Shown: positions 28,080 through 38,946 of the stretch, one piece after another
How positions within the stretch are numbered: the first letter of the stretch is position 1
Layout: every line of letters begins with the position of its first letter
The notes under the pieces: model-generated
What the model was told of the DNA's origin: nothing
The model's database searches: none
Seen by the model: the letters and a program-made list of their open reading frames with translations, nothing else
Assembly: GCA_964540815.1 (NCBI GenBank)
Contig: CAZIOH010000029.1
Coordinates: 4,357-68,356 of the forward strand
Source of the DNA: CAZIOH01 sp964540815
GTDB lineage: Bacteria; Myxococcota_A; Polyangia; Fen-1088
Reading direction: 5' to 3'
Length of the DNA stretch: 64,000 nucleotides
Position numbers and translations under genes: made by a program

Positions 28080-28087
28080 GCGCGCGG

Positions 28088-30385
28088 TCAGGGCGTCGCT
28101 TCGGTGGCGCTCGGGGGCTCATTGCCCGAGGCGGGGCCCGAGCTCGGGGGCGGGGCGGCCGGCGGGGGGGGAGGCGGTGATTCGGCCGGCGGGCTCAGCT
28201 GAATGGTGCCGGGGGGGTACTGTTCGATCCCCTGCAAGCTGCGCACGCGCCGGGCGCTCTCCTTGAACACGTCGTTTTCGCGATTGATCGGCGCGCCCGC
28301 GCCCGTGCCCGCGCCGACCTTGGCCCTGACCCGCTCCGGACCGCCCGGGTGCCTTGCTGCCGTGCCGCCCGCCTGGGTGACCCCCGGTGCGGGTGGAGGC
28401 GTGACCGCGGATCCCAGCCCCGCCTGTCCGGCCCCCTGGGGCCGGAGCTGTCCGCTCTGTGCAGGCGCAGGCGTCGCCGGTCGGGAAACCACGACGGCCT
28501 GGGCGGCGCCCGCGGTCTCCGACCCGGGTGCCGGGGTCCCCACGGGCCTCGGCAGGTGGCCTGCGGTCGCCACCCCCGCACCAGCGGGAACGCGGGCCCC
28601 CGGGCCAGTGGCGCCCTCGGCGCCGCTCCCCGGACCTGGGATGGCGGGATTGCCGGTGGCCGGGCGACCGACGCTCGGCGCACCAGCCATCGGAACTGGG
28701 TGGGCCTTGTGCGACGCCGCACCACCTCCCCCCGGGCCCGGCGGCGCTGGCCTCGGCCCGCCGCCCTCCGCGCTGCCGAGTGGAGGTGCGGCAGGAGCCA
28801 CGGCCCTGGGCTCGGTCGCGCTGCCGAGGTTGGTCCCGGTGGCGGTCCCCGCGACCGTCAGGGCGTGGTCGATGAGCGCGGCCAGGGCCACCGGCCATCC
28901 GAAGTGACGGACCGCCGAGAACCCCCCCACCGCGCCGATGAGCACGAGCAAAAACACCGGCAATGCCCGGCTCTTTCTTCGGCCCCGGTAGCGGCTGGGT
29001 GGAGCATCGTCCGCGGCATCGTCCGGAAAAGACAGCTCCTCCACTTGACGTCGCCTGGCTCGCGGCGCCGGTCCGGCGGCGCTGGCGAGCTCACCTGGCC
29101 CCCGTCCCCCCGCCGCGACCCGGCCGCGCCCGAGCGCCGGCGCGGGCCGTCGGATGGGTGGGGGCTCGCCGAGATCCCCGAGCTCGTCGTAGGCATCGTC
29201 ACCGACATCCCCGTTCCGCCCATCCCGCCCATCGCCGAGGGTCCCGGTCGGCCCCGAGCCCGAAAAATCCGCGCCCCCCGCCGCGCGTCGGGTGAGGCGC
29301 AGCGGCTCTCCCCCGTTGCCCCCGGCGAGCTCCGACAGGGCGGTCTTGTCCTCGGCCCCGAGATCGCTGGCGTCCGCCAGCACCACCGCGTTGCCCTCGA
29401 GCAGGGCCGGACCGCTCGATTGGTCCTGGGATTCGACGACCGGCTGGGCCCGCGCGATGGTTGGGATGCCGTCCCGCCGTTCCAGCTCGGCGAGGTACTG
29501 CTTGAGCTCGGTCTGCCCCACCCCGCCGAAATCGGCGCGGAGGGCGCGCTCGAGATCCACCAGCATCTCGTCCGCCGATTGGTAGCGGAGCTGGAGGTTC
29601 TGCTGCATGGCGCGCAGGACGATGTGGACCACGTCGGGGGCGAGATCGGGGCGCACCTCGGCGGGCGAGCGAAACTCGGCCTGCTGGACCCGCAACAGGG
29701 TCTCGAGGTCGGTCGGGGCCTCGAAGGGCCGCACGCCGGTCATCACCAGGTAAAGCAGCGTCCCGAGCGAGAAGAGATCCGAGCGGGCATCGATGGGCTT
29801 TCCGAGCCCCTGCTCGGGAGACATGAAGGCGACCTTGCCCTTCACCACGCCCGTGCCGGTGTGCTCGCGCTTCCGCATCGCCTTGGCGATGCCGAAGTCC
29901 GTCAGCTTGACCTCGCCATGCTCGCTGATGAGGACGTTGTTCGGGCTCACGTCCCGGTGGACGATCCCGAGGGGCTGCCCGTCGGGCCCGCGCTTGGCGT
30001 GGGCGTAGGCGAGCGCGCGGCACACCTCGGCCACCACGAAGAGCCCGAGCGGGGGTGGCAGCGGCCATCCCGCCAGCTTGGACCGATGCAGCACGTGCCC
30101 GAGATCCCACCCATCCACCAGCTCGAGGGCCAGGAAATAGCGCCCACCAGCCCGCCCGAGATCGAGCACCTGCACGATGTTGCTGTGGGTCAGCATCATC
30201 GAGATGCGCGCCTCGTCGATGAGCATGTTCTGGAACTGCGGGTCGGCCGAGATGCTGCCGAGGATGCGTTTCAGGACGACCGGCTTTTGAAACCCCTCAT
30301 GACCCTGCTGGGTCGCCAGAAAGATCTCCGCCATGCCACCATTGGCGAGCTTTCGGAGGACGGTGTAGCGACCATGTTGCGCCAT
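28088..30385 (-). CDS. Membrane Ser/Thr protein kinase, myxobacterial type
   Basis: A 765-aa kinase. The catalytic domain starts at residue 6: VLRKLANGGMAEIFLA (P-loop), the catalytic Lys in VVLKRILG, HRDVSPNNVLIS as the loop, LTDFGIAKAM, and MSPEQGLGKPID. HRDVSPNN instead of HRDLKPEN is characteristic of many myxobacterial kinases. A disordered part (~310-470) is followed by one membrane helix (FLLVLIGAVGGFSAV) and then ~250 residues of Pro/Gly/Ala-rich sequence. No sensor fold is visible in the outer part. It is the first gene of a two-gene unit with the DUF4384-like protein. Confidence 0.9.
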   Translation of the reverse strand: MAQHGRYTVLRKLANGGMAEIFLATQQGHEGFQKPVVLKRILGSISADPQFQNMLIDEARISMMLTHSNIVQVLDLGRAGGRYFLALELVDGWDLGHVLHRSKLAGWPLPPPLGLFVVAEVCRALAYAHAKRGPDGQPLGIVHRDVSPNNVLISEHGEVKLTDFGIAKAMRKREHTGTGVVKGKVAFMSPEQGLGKPIDARSDLFSLGTLLYLVMTGVRPFEAPTDLETLLRVQQAEFRSPAEVRPDLAPDVVHIVLRAMQQNLQLRYQSADEMLVDLERALRADFGGVGQTELKQYLAELERRDGIPTIARAQPVVESQDQSSGPALLEGNAVVLADASDLGAEDKTALSELAGGNGGEPLRLTRRAAGGADFSGSGPTGTLGDGRDGRNGDVGDDAYDELGDLGEPPPIRRPAPALGRGRVAAGGRGPGELASAAGPAPRARRRQVEELSFPDDAADDAPPSRYRGRRKSRALPVFLLVLIGAVGGFSAVRHFGWPVALAALIDHALTVAGTATGTNLGSATEPRAVAPAAPPLGSAEGGGPRPAPPGPGGGGAASHKAHPVPMAGAPSVGRPATGNPAIPGPGSGAEGATGPGARVPAGAGVATAGHLPRPVGTPAPGSETAGAAQAVVVSRPATPAPAQSGQLRPQGAGQAGLGSAVTPPPAPGVTQAGGTAARHPGGPERVRAKVGAGTGAGAPINRENDVFKESARRVRSLQGIEQYPPGTIQLSPPAESPPPPPPAAPPPSSGPASGNEPPSATEATP

Positions 30386-30740
30386 TGCGATCGACTGCCG
30401 AGGAATCTACCACGCTGGCGGCGGCCCCCCGGCGCTCGGGGCGCGGTTTGTCGAGAAGCCTCGGACAAGTCCCCCAGAAGTCCGGGCCCTATTCCCCGTC
30501 CTCGTCTCCGTCCTCGTCCTCGTTTCCCGTCGCGTCCGAGCGAGGACGAGTAACGCGACGAGGACGAGGACGAGGCTAGCAGCCCGTGGTGGAAGTCGGA
30601 CCGAGCCGAAATGGGCGCGGCGAGGCCGGATGCAAGGAGCAGCGAAGCGCGGAATACTGGCGGTATTCAAGCGAGCGGCGACGCCGCAGACGGCTTTGCC
30701 CCGCCCGTTTCGGCGACGCGGAGACTTTCACCACGGGCTG
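30386..30740. other. Intergenic region holding a long hairpin and palindromic element A
   Basis: No gene is supported. From 30386 to ~30500 it holds the upstream region of the kinase gene without a clear promoter. From 30509 to 30572 it holds a long imperfect hairpin, and from 30576 to 30744 the palindromic element described separately. Both are unlike the flanking coding DNA. Confidence 0.7.
30509..30572. repeat. Long GC-rich hairpin with GAGGAC repeats
   Basis: The left arm (30509-30522, CGTCCTCGTCCTCG), a TTTCCC bulge and GTCGCG pair with CGCGAC plus GAGGACGAGGACG (30554-30572). This makes a stem of about 19-20 bp around a 19-nt loop. It abuts the palindromic element and could end transcription from either side. 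Confidence 0.7.
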
Positions 30741-30744
30741 CTAG
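30576..30744. mobile_element. Palindromic element A, CTAG-bounded (MITE/REP-like)
   Basis: A 169-bp imperfect palindrome. Each end is CTAG (30576-30579 and 30741-30744). The first 22 bases of each arm match at 21 positions (CTAGCAGCCCGTGGTG, then a G/A difference, then AAGTC), and weaker pairing continues inward for about 30 more bases. The centre has a second small dyad, GAATAC...GTATTC (30652-30668). It shares its centre and general build with the element at 46053. The right CTAG supplies the TAG stop of the VWA gene. There is no coding capacity, so it would have to be moved in trans. Confidence 0.75.
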
Positions 30745-33446
30745 GTTCCTGAGCGCCGGCGCCGCCAGGCGAGACCGAGCCCGGCCAGGCCCAGAAGCGC
30801 GAGCGCAGCCGCAGGCGAGGAAGGTGAACCCCCGACATCGCAGGCACATCCCCCACCGCTGTTCGCGGCCACCGTCTTCACGTAGCTGCAATTGGGGCCG
30901 AGATCACAGTAGGGATCCCCGGTGGGGCTCACCTGGCAGGTCCAGCACCCATCGGTGGGGCAACGAATCTGCCCGCAGGGATCCGGCAGACACTCGCCGG
31001 TGTCCTTGGCGCAGTTCGGGCAGGTCTTCGTGACGCACAGGTCGGGCTTGCAGGTGGTGGTCGCCCAGTCGCAATACTGCCCCGAGGACGGGCACGTCAT
31101 GGTGTCGCACCCGTTGGTCTGGCAGGCGCCCGCCACGCACTTCTGCCCCGCCGGACACCCGGTCCCGCACGAGAGCGACACGCAGGTCCCTGTCGAGCAG
31201 TACTCGTTGGTGCCGCAGGTGACGTTGGCGCAGGGATCGCTCACGCACTGGCGGTTCACGCAACGCTGACCCGGGTCGCACTTCAGGAGATCGCTGTTGC
31301 TGCAATCGAGGCACTTGCCACCCATGCAGGTCTGTCCGCTGAGGCAGCTCACCTGATAGCAGAGATCCACACAGCTGCCGGTGGCGTTGTCGCACTTCTG
31401 ATCGATCAGGCACTGGACGTTGCGGCAGCGATTGGGCACGCAATACGAGTTCACGCAATCGTACCCGGTCGGGCACGGGAACTCGTCCGCCCGGCAGAGG
31501 ATCGCGCACGCGCCGTCCTGGCAGCCGAATCCGCTCGGGCACGTGGCGTTGTGATCCGCCACGCCGTCGCAGTCGTCGTCCTTGCCGTTGCAGATCTCGG
31601 GCTGGGGCAGCACGCACCCGTCGCACTGGATGCCGTCCACGCCCTTGCACACCTTCTTGCCAGCCTTGCAGATGCCCACCCCGACCTGGGACGCATCGAG
31701 GCCCGGGCAGAGGCAGGTGTCCCCGACCCCCGGGAACACGCCGTCGTCGACCAGGCCGTTGCAGTCGTCGTCCTTGCCGTTGCACACCTCGGCCTGCGGG
31801 TTGGAGGTCGAGCTGCACACGATCTTGCCGCCCACGCACTGCGTGACGCCCTTGTTGCAGCCCTGTCCCTGGATGCCGCAGTCGACGCCCACGCCCTGGG
31901 CGGGGCCGAGGCCGTCGTCGACCAGGCCGTTGCAGTCGTCGTCGAGGCCATTGCACACCTCCATGGCCACCGCCGAGCCGCCGAGGTTGCAGGTCGTGCT
32001 CATCTTGTCCGCCGAGCACTCCTTGAGGCCCACCCGGCGGCAGGCCCCGGTCAGGCCATTGTTGCACGAGGCGCCGACGTCGAACCCCTCGTCGATGTTC
32101 CCATCGCAGTTGTTGTCGATGCCGTCGCAGATCTCGGGCGGGATCGGGCAGCCGGCCCCCTTGCCGCAGGCGTTGGGGGGGAAGCCCTCGTCGATGAGGC
32201 CGTTGCAGTTGTCGTCGAGGCAGTTGGGGATCTCGACCGCGCAGTGCTTGAGCGTGACCAGATCGAGCGGGCACATGTTGGACACCCCCTCGTCGATGAG
32301 GCCGTTGCAGTTGTCGTCCTTGCCGTTGCACACCTCGGCCGGGGGCACCGTCTCGGCGATGATGCCGACCACCGCGGCCTTGGCCGCGTTGGCGTCGTTC
32401 AGGGACACCCGGATGGCCGCGGTGGAGCCCCCGGCGGCGGCGATGCGGTCGGCGTTGGCCAGATCCGCGGCCGGCAGTCCGTTGTCGGTGATCATGTAGG
32501 TCTTGATCCCGGAGTTGCGGAACAGCTGGCAGGCCTGGGCGACCGGATGAAACTGGTCATAGGCCACGCCGCCGGTGCAGGTGGCGAGGTTGAAGGTGGC
32601 GTCTGGCGCCGTGGCGTCGTCGCAGGTCTCGGCTCCGTCGGTGATCAGCACCACCACGTTCTGGCGACAGGCCCCCCGCGGATCGCTCGGCTTGATCAGC
32701 CCGTCGAAATAGACCCGCGCGTACATCAGCGAGCGGCCGAGCGGGGTGTTCCCCTGCGCGTGCAGCTCCGGGTCGGTCACCGCCCCGTTGGCGGTCGGCA
32801 GCTCGACGTTGTCGAGCCAGCGGTAGATCGCCGGGATGTTGGCGTCCGGAGGATCGAAGTTGGCCGCGACGGGCGCCACCCCTGGCGCCGCGGTGGTCAC
32901 CCCGACCCGCAAAACCTGGCCCGCGCCCATCGTGTACCAGGGCCCAAAGGTGTTCTCGTTGGCGAGGTTGGTGCTCATGAGGCAGCCGGTCACGAAGCGG
33001 GTGGCCATGTTCTGGTTGTTGCCGTTTGCGACCCGGTTGGGGGTGGTCACCATCTGCTGGGGCGAGGACGTGTAGTGGCCCGCCGAGCAGACGCCAGCCG
33101 CGAAGGCGTTGTTCACCACCTGCGGGAACGACATGAGCCCGAAGTTCGCCTCGTCGCTTCCGACCTGGGCGAGCGCAGCCCGCAGCGCGCTCTTGAGGTT
33201 GTAGATGCGGCTCGTGTTTCCGGCCGGGCAGATGTTGGTGGCCTCGCCCACGTTGACGCCCGCGGCGCTCTCGCGCATCGAGCCCGAGGTATCGAAGATG
33301 AACAGGATGTTCGGCCGCAACGACTGGGCCTCCGCCCTCCGCATCACCCCGAGCCCCACCACGAGAACCAGCGCTCCCGACAAGATCGCGGCGGCCCTGT
33401 TTCCATCCCGATGCGCGCCGCTTCGTGCTTTGCTGCCCGATGTCAT
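30741..33446 (-). CDS. VWA-domain, MopE-repeat, Cys-rich surface protein with MYXO-CTERM tail
   Basis: A 901-aa exported protein. A signal peptide (residues 1-41, AILSGALVLVVGLGV, cut after AEA) is followed by a von Willebrand A domain (~48-360) with the metal-site motif FIFDTSGSMRES. Next are six MopE-type repeats (CNGKDDNCNGLIDEG pattern, Asp-rich, ~380-640). Then come EGF-like Cys-rich units, and last the C-terminal sorting signal: GGGCACDVGG, a helix (LALLGLAGLGLAW) and RRRR. In myxobacteria this tail directs proteins to the outer surface. The ATG at 33446 has AGGGAG 8 bases upstream. The stop codon comes from palindromic element A. It may be a calcium-dependent adhesin or surface binding protein. 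Confidence 0.9.
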   Translation of the reverse strand: MTSGSKARSGAHRDGNRAAAILSGALVLVVGLGVMRRAEAQSLRPNILFIFDTSGSMRESAAGVNVGEATNICPAGNTSRIYNLKSALRAALAQVGSDEANFGLMSFPQVVNNAFAAGVCSAGHYTSSPQQMVTTPNRVANGNNQNMATRFVTGCLMSTNLANENTFGPWYTMGAGQVLRVGVTTAAPGVAPVAANFDPPDANIPAIYRWLDNVELPTANGAVTDPELHAQGNTPLGRSLMYARVYFDGLIKPSDPRGACRQNVVVLITDGAETCDDATAPDATFNLATCTGGVAYDQFHPVAQACQLFRNSGIKTYMITDNGLPAADLANADRIAAAGGSTAAIRVSLNDANAAKAAVVGIIAETVPPAEVCNGKDDNCNGLIDEGVSNMCPLDLVTLKHCAVEIPNCLDDNCNGLIDEGFPPNACGKGAGCPIPPEICDGIDNNCDGNIDEGFDVGASCNNGLTGACRRVGLKECSADKMSTTCNLGGSAVAMEVCNGLDDDCNGLVDDGLGPAQGVGVDCGIQGQGCNKGVTQCVGGKIVCSSTSNPQAEVCNGKDDDCNGLVDDGVFPGVGDTCLCPGLDASQVGVGICKAGKKVCKGVDGIQCDGCVLPQPEICNGKDDDCDGVADHNATCPSGFGCQDGACAILCRADEFPCPTGYDCVNSYCVPNRCRNVQCLIDQKCDNATGSCVDLCYQVSCLSGQTCMGGKCLDCSNSDLLKCDPGQRCVNRQCVSDPCANVTCGTNEYCSTGTCVSLSCGTGCPAGQKCVAGACQTNGCDTMTCPSSGQYCDWATTTCKPDLCVTKTCPNCAKDTGECLPDPCGQIRCPTDGCWTCQVSPTGDPYCDLGPNCSYVKTVAANSGGGCACDVGGSPSSPAAALALLGLAGLGLAWRRRRSGT

Positions 33447-33675
33447 GTTTAAGCTCCCTGTCTCCCCCGGGGATCCGGCGGAGCGAGGCGATAAGAGGGT
33501 CCCTGAGGTCAATGGAAAAGTCCGCTGAAGGTCCGCACCGTCGTCTCGTCACCGTTGCGCGTGCCACGTCGATTATCGAAAGAAATTTTGACGACCGGAC
33601 CCCCGTCATCTTACCCGATCGACGTCTCAACCAAATCTAGTTTCTTCGCGCCGACCAAAGCCGCCCCGAGCCGGC

Positions 33676-36324
33676 TCAGGATGCCCACCAGAAGGAAAGC
33701 TTGGCCATGATCACATCGATGGCGGGCACCCGCCCGATGTCCGAGGCCCGCAGGGCGGCCTCCTCGTTGGGTTGCAGCCGGACGGTCGGGATCTGCGAGC
33801 GGCTGTAGACCAGGTAGAGCGTCGAGCCGAGGCGGTAATCCCAGCGGAGCACGACGTTGGCGTTGAGGGCCGCCTCCTGGAAGTCCGCGTCGGGCGGCGG
33901 GGGCCCGGCGAGCGGCGTCAGATCCGACGCGTGGAGGCGCGAGCCGCTCTTCCGCGGGGCGGACGACAGATCGGTGTAGTGCCCGGCCACCATGAAGAGC
34001 TGGGCGAAGGTCTGCAAGGAGATCTTCGGTGAGAAGGTGTACGTGGCGCGCAGGGTCAGGCTCGCGTTCCGGTCGAACAGCCGGCCGAAGAGATAGGGGG
34101 CCGTGTCGGCGGTCTCGGCGTGCCAGACGAAGCGTTGCTCGCCGCGCTCGTAGCCTCCCTGAGGGCCGAGATCGATCTGGACGTTGGTGGCGGGACGCAC
34201 CGACAGCAGGAGCTGTCCGGTCACCGCCGAGCCCTCCGCCAGCACCCGGGTGTCCACCCGGGCCTCGGCGGCCAGCAGGCGGCGCGGGTCGGTCCACAGC
34301 TCCGAGCTGGTGCTCCAGAACGCCGGCCGGTCGAGGGCCGAGCCGTCTCCGATCTCGCGGTCATCGTACCTGTCGCTGGTCGCCCCGAGCGCGAGGCGCA
34401 CGTACCAGAACCCCTGGAAGCGGACGTTGCCGCTCACCTCGGCGGCCGCCCCGAGGTTGAGCCCATCGAGGTTTCGCCGCGCGGACACGTCGAGGCGGGC
34501 GTGTCGTTCGAGGGTGCGGGGACCGGGCTCGAGAGAGCGCAGCTCGAGCCCGGCGCGGAGGTCGTGCAGGTTCTGGCGCAGCATGAAGCCGAGATCGTTG
34601 TAGTCGAGCCGGCGGCTGGCGCCGGTGTACACCAGCTCGGCCAGCAGCGGGGTGCCACCGTCCTTCGCGATTCGGGCCCACCCGCCGAGCCCCCCATCCC
34701 CGGACCGGATGGGGGTGCCGTCCGCCTGCACGTCCGGCGGGCCGTCGCGCACCGTGCTGGCCACGACCTGGCCCGATACGATCTCGTTCGAGCCGCCGAA
34801 GCGCGCGAGCCCGTCCACCCCGGCCACGTAGGCATCGTGAAAGCAGCGCACCCCCGCCGCCACCGCCAGCCCGGTCGGGCAGGTACGGGCCCGGTCGGTG
34901 ACCTCGAAGCGCGACACCCCCGTGGCGAGGACCCCGAGCTGCCCTTCGCGCCCGAGATCGCGGCGCAAGCGCAGCACGTTGAACACCGTGAGCGGCTCGA
35001 TGGTCCGGCGCTCCCGCGGCGTCCCCGCCGCCCCCAGCTGCACGTCGTAGTCGTTGCGCGCGGCCACGGCCGACAGCGCACCGAAGGTCCAGCTGTCGCG
35101 CACCCGCCCGCCCAGCTTCCCGGCCGCGTAGATCGTCGCTCCCACCGGGAAGTCCACCAGCACCCCGTCCGCCGGCTGGGTGATGCTGCTCCCGCTCTTC
35201 AGCGTCGGGGTGAGCGGCGAGCTGCCGATGCGCCGAGAATAGAAGAGCAGCAGGGGGGTGACGTACTGGTCGCCGCCCTCGAGGAAGAGGGCGCGCTTCT
35301 CGGGGAACTGGGTCTCGTAGTTGGTGGTGTTGAACACCAGCTGATCGGACTCGACCTGGGCGAAGTCCGGCGTGATCGCCGCGTCGAAGGTCACCGACTG
35401 GGTGAGGTGCAGCTTGAGATCGAGCCCCGCGGTCAAGCCCGCGAGCGGGCCATCCCAGCCGTGGGTCAGGACGTCCTGGTTGGTGTCGACCCGCCGGAGG
35501 CGCGCCACCCCGAAGGGACGGACCTCGATCTGGCTCGGCGTCGGCAGGCTGCGCAGGTCGTCGAGGCGCGCGAAGAGCGGAATCGGGGCCGCCACGTCGC
35601 GCGGGATGTACGGCCAGTCGTCGCGCTCCTGACGGGCGGCCGTGAAGCGCGAGATCCAGATGCCCCAGTCCTGGACCGGCAGATCGGCGGCGTAGCGCAG
35701 GGCCCGGAGCGGGATGCGCAGCTCGACCGACCAGCCCGAGCCGGTGATGGCCGCGCGCCCCTCCCAGTTCTCGTCCCACTCGCTGCTGAAGGCCGAGCTG
35801 TCGTGCAGGGTCCCGTCGAACTGGACCCCCGCCACATTGAGCGCGAAGAGGTTGGCGGATTTTCCGTCTCTCCGACTGTCGAGGTAGACCGTCGCCCAGT
35901 CGCTCTCCGAATCCTCGTCCCGGCGGGTGAGGTGCGGCGAGATGGGGGCGGTCTTCTGCTCGCAGTCGATCCCGATGTAGATGGCCTGCGCGTCGTAGAG
36001 CACCCGCACGGTGGTGGGTTCGGCGGGCGGCTGTCCCCCGTAGGGAAGCTGCTGGGTGAAGTGTCCCTCCGCCGGTGCGCGGGCCCAGGCCGCGTCGTCG
36101 AGCTTGCCGTCGATGATCACCGGGCCCTCGGTGCGGGCGGCCCGGATGCGTGCGACGGTCGGACTTCCCGCGAGATCCGCGCCCATGGGCGCGGACGAGG
36201 CCGGGACCAGCGAAGGTGACGGCGAGGACGGAGCCAGGGCAGCCGCCTCGGCCGGCCGACCAGAGAGCGCGACGACGGCGATGAGGGCGAGCCCCGAGGC
36301 GTGGCGCGGATGCAAGGACCCCAC
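33676..36324 (-). CDS. DUF5916 family outer-membrane-type protein with N-terminal CBM9-like domain
   Basis: An 882-aa exported protein. After a signal peptide (LALIAVVALSGRPAEAA) and a Ser/Pro spacer, a CBM9-like domain (~64-230) shows VIIDGKLDDAAWARAP and DCEQKTAPISPHL. The large C-terminal part (~260-882) is DUF5916: FPEKRALFLEGGDQY near the middle, then many alternating, aromatic-rich strands ending in SFWWAS, consistent with an outer-membrane beta-barrel. The substrate is unknown. It starts at GTG 36324, which places the n-region Arg/His just before the hydrophobic core. The gene stands alone between the VWA gene and mtnA. Confidence 0.85.
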   Translation of the reverse strand: MGSLHPRHASGLALIAVVALSGRPAEAAALAPSSPSPSLVPASSAPMGADLAGSPTVARIRAARTEGPVIIDGKLDDAAWARAPAEGHFTQQLPYGGQPPAEPTTVRVLYDAQAIYIGIDCEQKTAPISPHLTRRDEDSESDWATVYLDSRRDGKSANLFALNVAGVQFDGTLHDSSAFSSEWDENWEGRAAITGSGWSVELRIPLRALRYAADLPVQDWGIWISRFTAARQERDDWPYIPRDVAAPIPLFARLDDLRSLPTPSQIEVRPFGVARLRRVDTNQDVLTHGWDGPLAGLTAGLDLKLHLTQSVTFDAAITPDFAQVESDQLVFNTTNYETQFPEKRALFLEGGDQYVTPLLLFYSRRIGSSPLTPTLKSGSSITQPADGVLVDFPVGATIYAAGKLGGRVRDSWTFGALSAVAARNDYDVQLGAAGTPRERRTIEPLTVFNVLRLRRDLGREGQLGVLATGVSRFEVTDRARTCPTGLAVAAGVRCFHDAYVAGVDGLARFGGSNEIVSGQVVASTVRDGPPDVQADGTPIRSGDGGLGGWARIAKDGGTPLLAELVYTGASRRLDYNDLGFMLRQNLHDLRAGLELRSLEPGPRTLERHARLDVSARRNLDGLNLGAAAEVSGNVRFQGFWYVRLALGATSDRYDDREIGDGSALDRPAFWSTSSELWTDPRRLLAAEARVDTRVLAEGSAVTGQLLLSVRPATNVQIDLGPQGGYERGEQRFVWHAETADTAPYLFGRLFDRNASLTLRATYTFSPKISLQTFAQLFMVAGHYTDLSSAPRKSGSRLHASDLTPLAGPPPPDADFQEAALNANVVLRWDYRLGSTLYLVYSRSQIPTVRLQPNEEAALRASDIGRVPAIDVIMAKLSFWWAS

Positions 36325-36379
36325 ACTCTATCGTCCCGGCGCCCGTCCCCCCAAATAAGGCACCGGGCGCGTCGTCTCG

Positions 36380-37428
36380 TCAGGGCTTCGACAGGGCGAA
36401 GGGCGGACGTTCGGTGCGCTGCTCGGTGACGATGGCGGTGATGAAGCGCGCGGGCGTCACGTCGAAGACCGGATTGCGGGCGCCCACCCCGGGGGGCAGG
36501 ATCCGCTTGCCGCCGATGAAGGCCACCTCGTCGGGGGAACGCTCCTCGATGGGGATGCGGTGGGCGGCCCCGGTCGACAGGTCGATGGTGGTGGAGGGCG
36601 CCGCGACGTAGAACGGAATCCCGAAGGCGCTGGCGCTGGCCGCGAGGCCGAGGGTGCCGATCTTGTTGGCCACGTCGCCCGTGCGGGTGATCCGGTCCGC
36701 CCCCACCACCACCGCGTCGATCGCTCCGGACGCCAGGAAGTGCGCGGCGGCGCCATCGACGATCACCTCGACCGGGATGCCGTCTTGCGCCAGCTCCCAG
36801 GCGGAGAGGCGCGCGCCCTGCAACCAGGGCCGGGTCTCGTCGCACAGGACCCGGATGCGCTTCCCGGCCGCCACCGCGGAGCGGACCACGCCGAGGGCGG
36901 TGCCGTACCCGGCGGTGGCCAGCGCGCCGGCGTTGCAGTGGGTGAGGATGGTGCTGTCGTCCGGCAGCAGCTCCGCCCCGCGCGCGCCGATGGCCCGGCA
37001 CGCGGCCAGATCCTCGTCCCAGATGGCCTGGGCCTCCGCGATCGGGTCCTGCATCATCATCACCGCGTTGCTCATGCGGTGGACGGCGATCCCCAGGTTC
37101 ACGGCGGTGGGCCGGGCCTCGGCGATCTCCCGGATGCGCCGCCGCAGCTCGGGGCCCGGGGTGTTGCCCCTCGCCATCAGCAGGGCCACCGCGAAGGCCC
37201 CGGCGCAGCCGATGGCGGGCGCGCCCCGGACCTCCATCTCGCGGATCGCGCGCACGACCTCGGCGGGATCGTCGTAGGCGGTCCAGATCTCCTCGTCCGG
37301 CAGACGGCGTTGATCCAGGATCGCCACCCGCTCATCCAGCCAGAAGATGGGCGAGAGCACGTCCGGGTGACCGGGCGGTCGTTGACCCGGGCCAAGCCGC
37401 AGGCCGCCGTTGCCGCTGCCGCCCATGC

Positions 37429-37432
<4 letters not shown>
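36380..37432 (-). CDS. mtnA: S-methyl-5-thioribose-1-phosphate isomerase
   Basis: The isomerase of the methionine salvage pathway, turning methylthioribose-1-phosphate into methylthioribulose-1-phosphate. The 350-aa length is usual. Marks are EVRGAPAIGCAGAFAVAL, LTHCNAGALATAGYGTALGV with the catalytic Cys, and VVVGADRITRTGDVANKIGT with the catalytic Asp. The ATG at 37432 overlaps the gatB stop (ATGA), so it is translated with the amidotransferase genes. A short Gly-rich start (MSMGGSGNGG) precedes the fold. No other salvage genes are nearby. Confidence 0.95.

Positions 37433-38942
<1,510 letters not shown>

Positions 38943-38946
<4 letters not shown>

Noticed and set aside
31551..33452. Antisense 633-aa ORF over the VWA/MopE gene, with repeated AVAVVVLAVA
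   Set aside because: The repeats mirror the MopE repeats of the real gene, and there is no start region or ribosome-binding site of its own.
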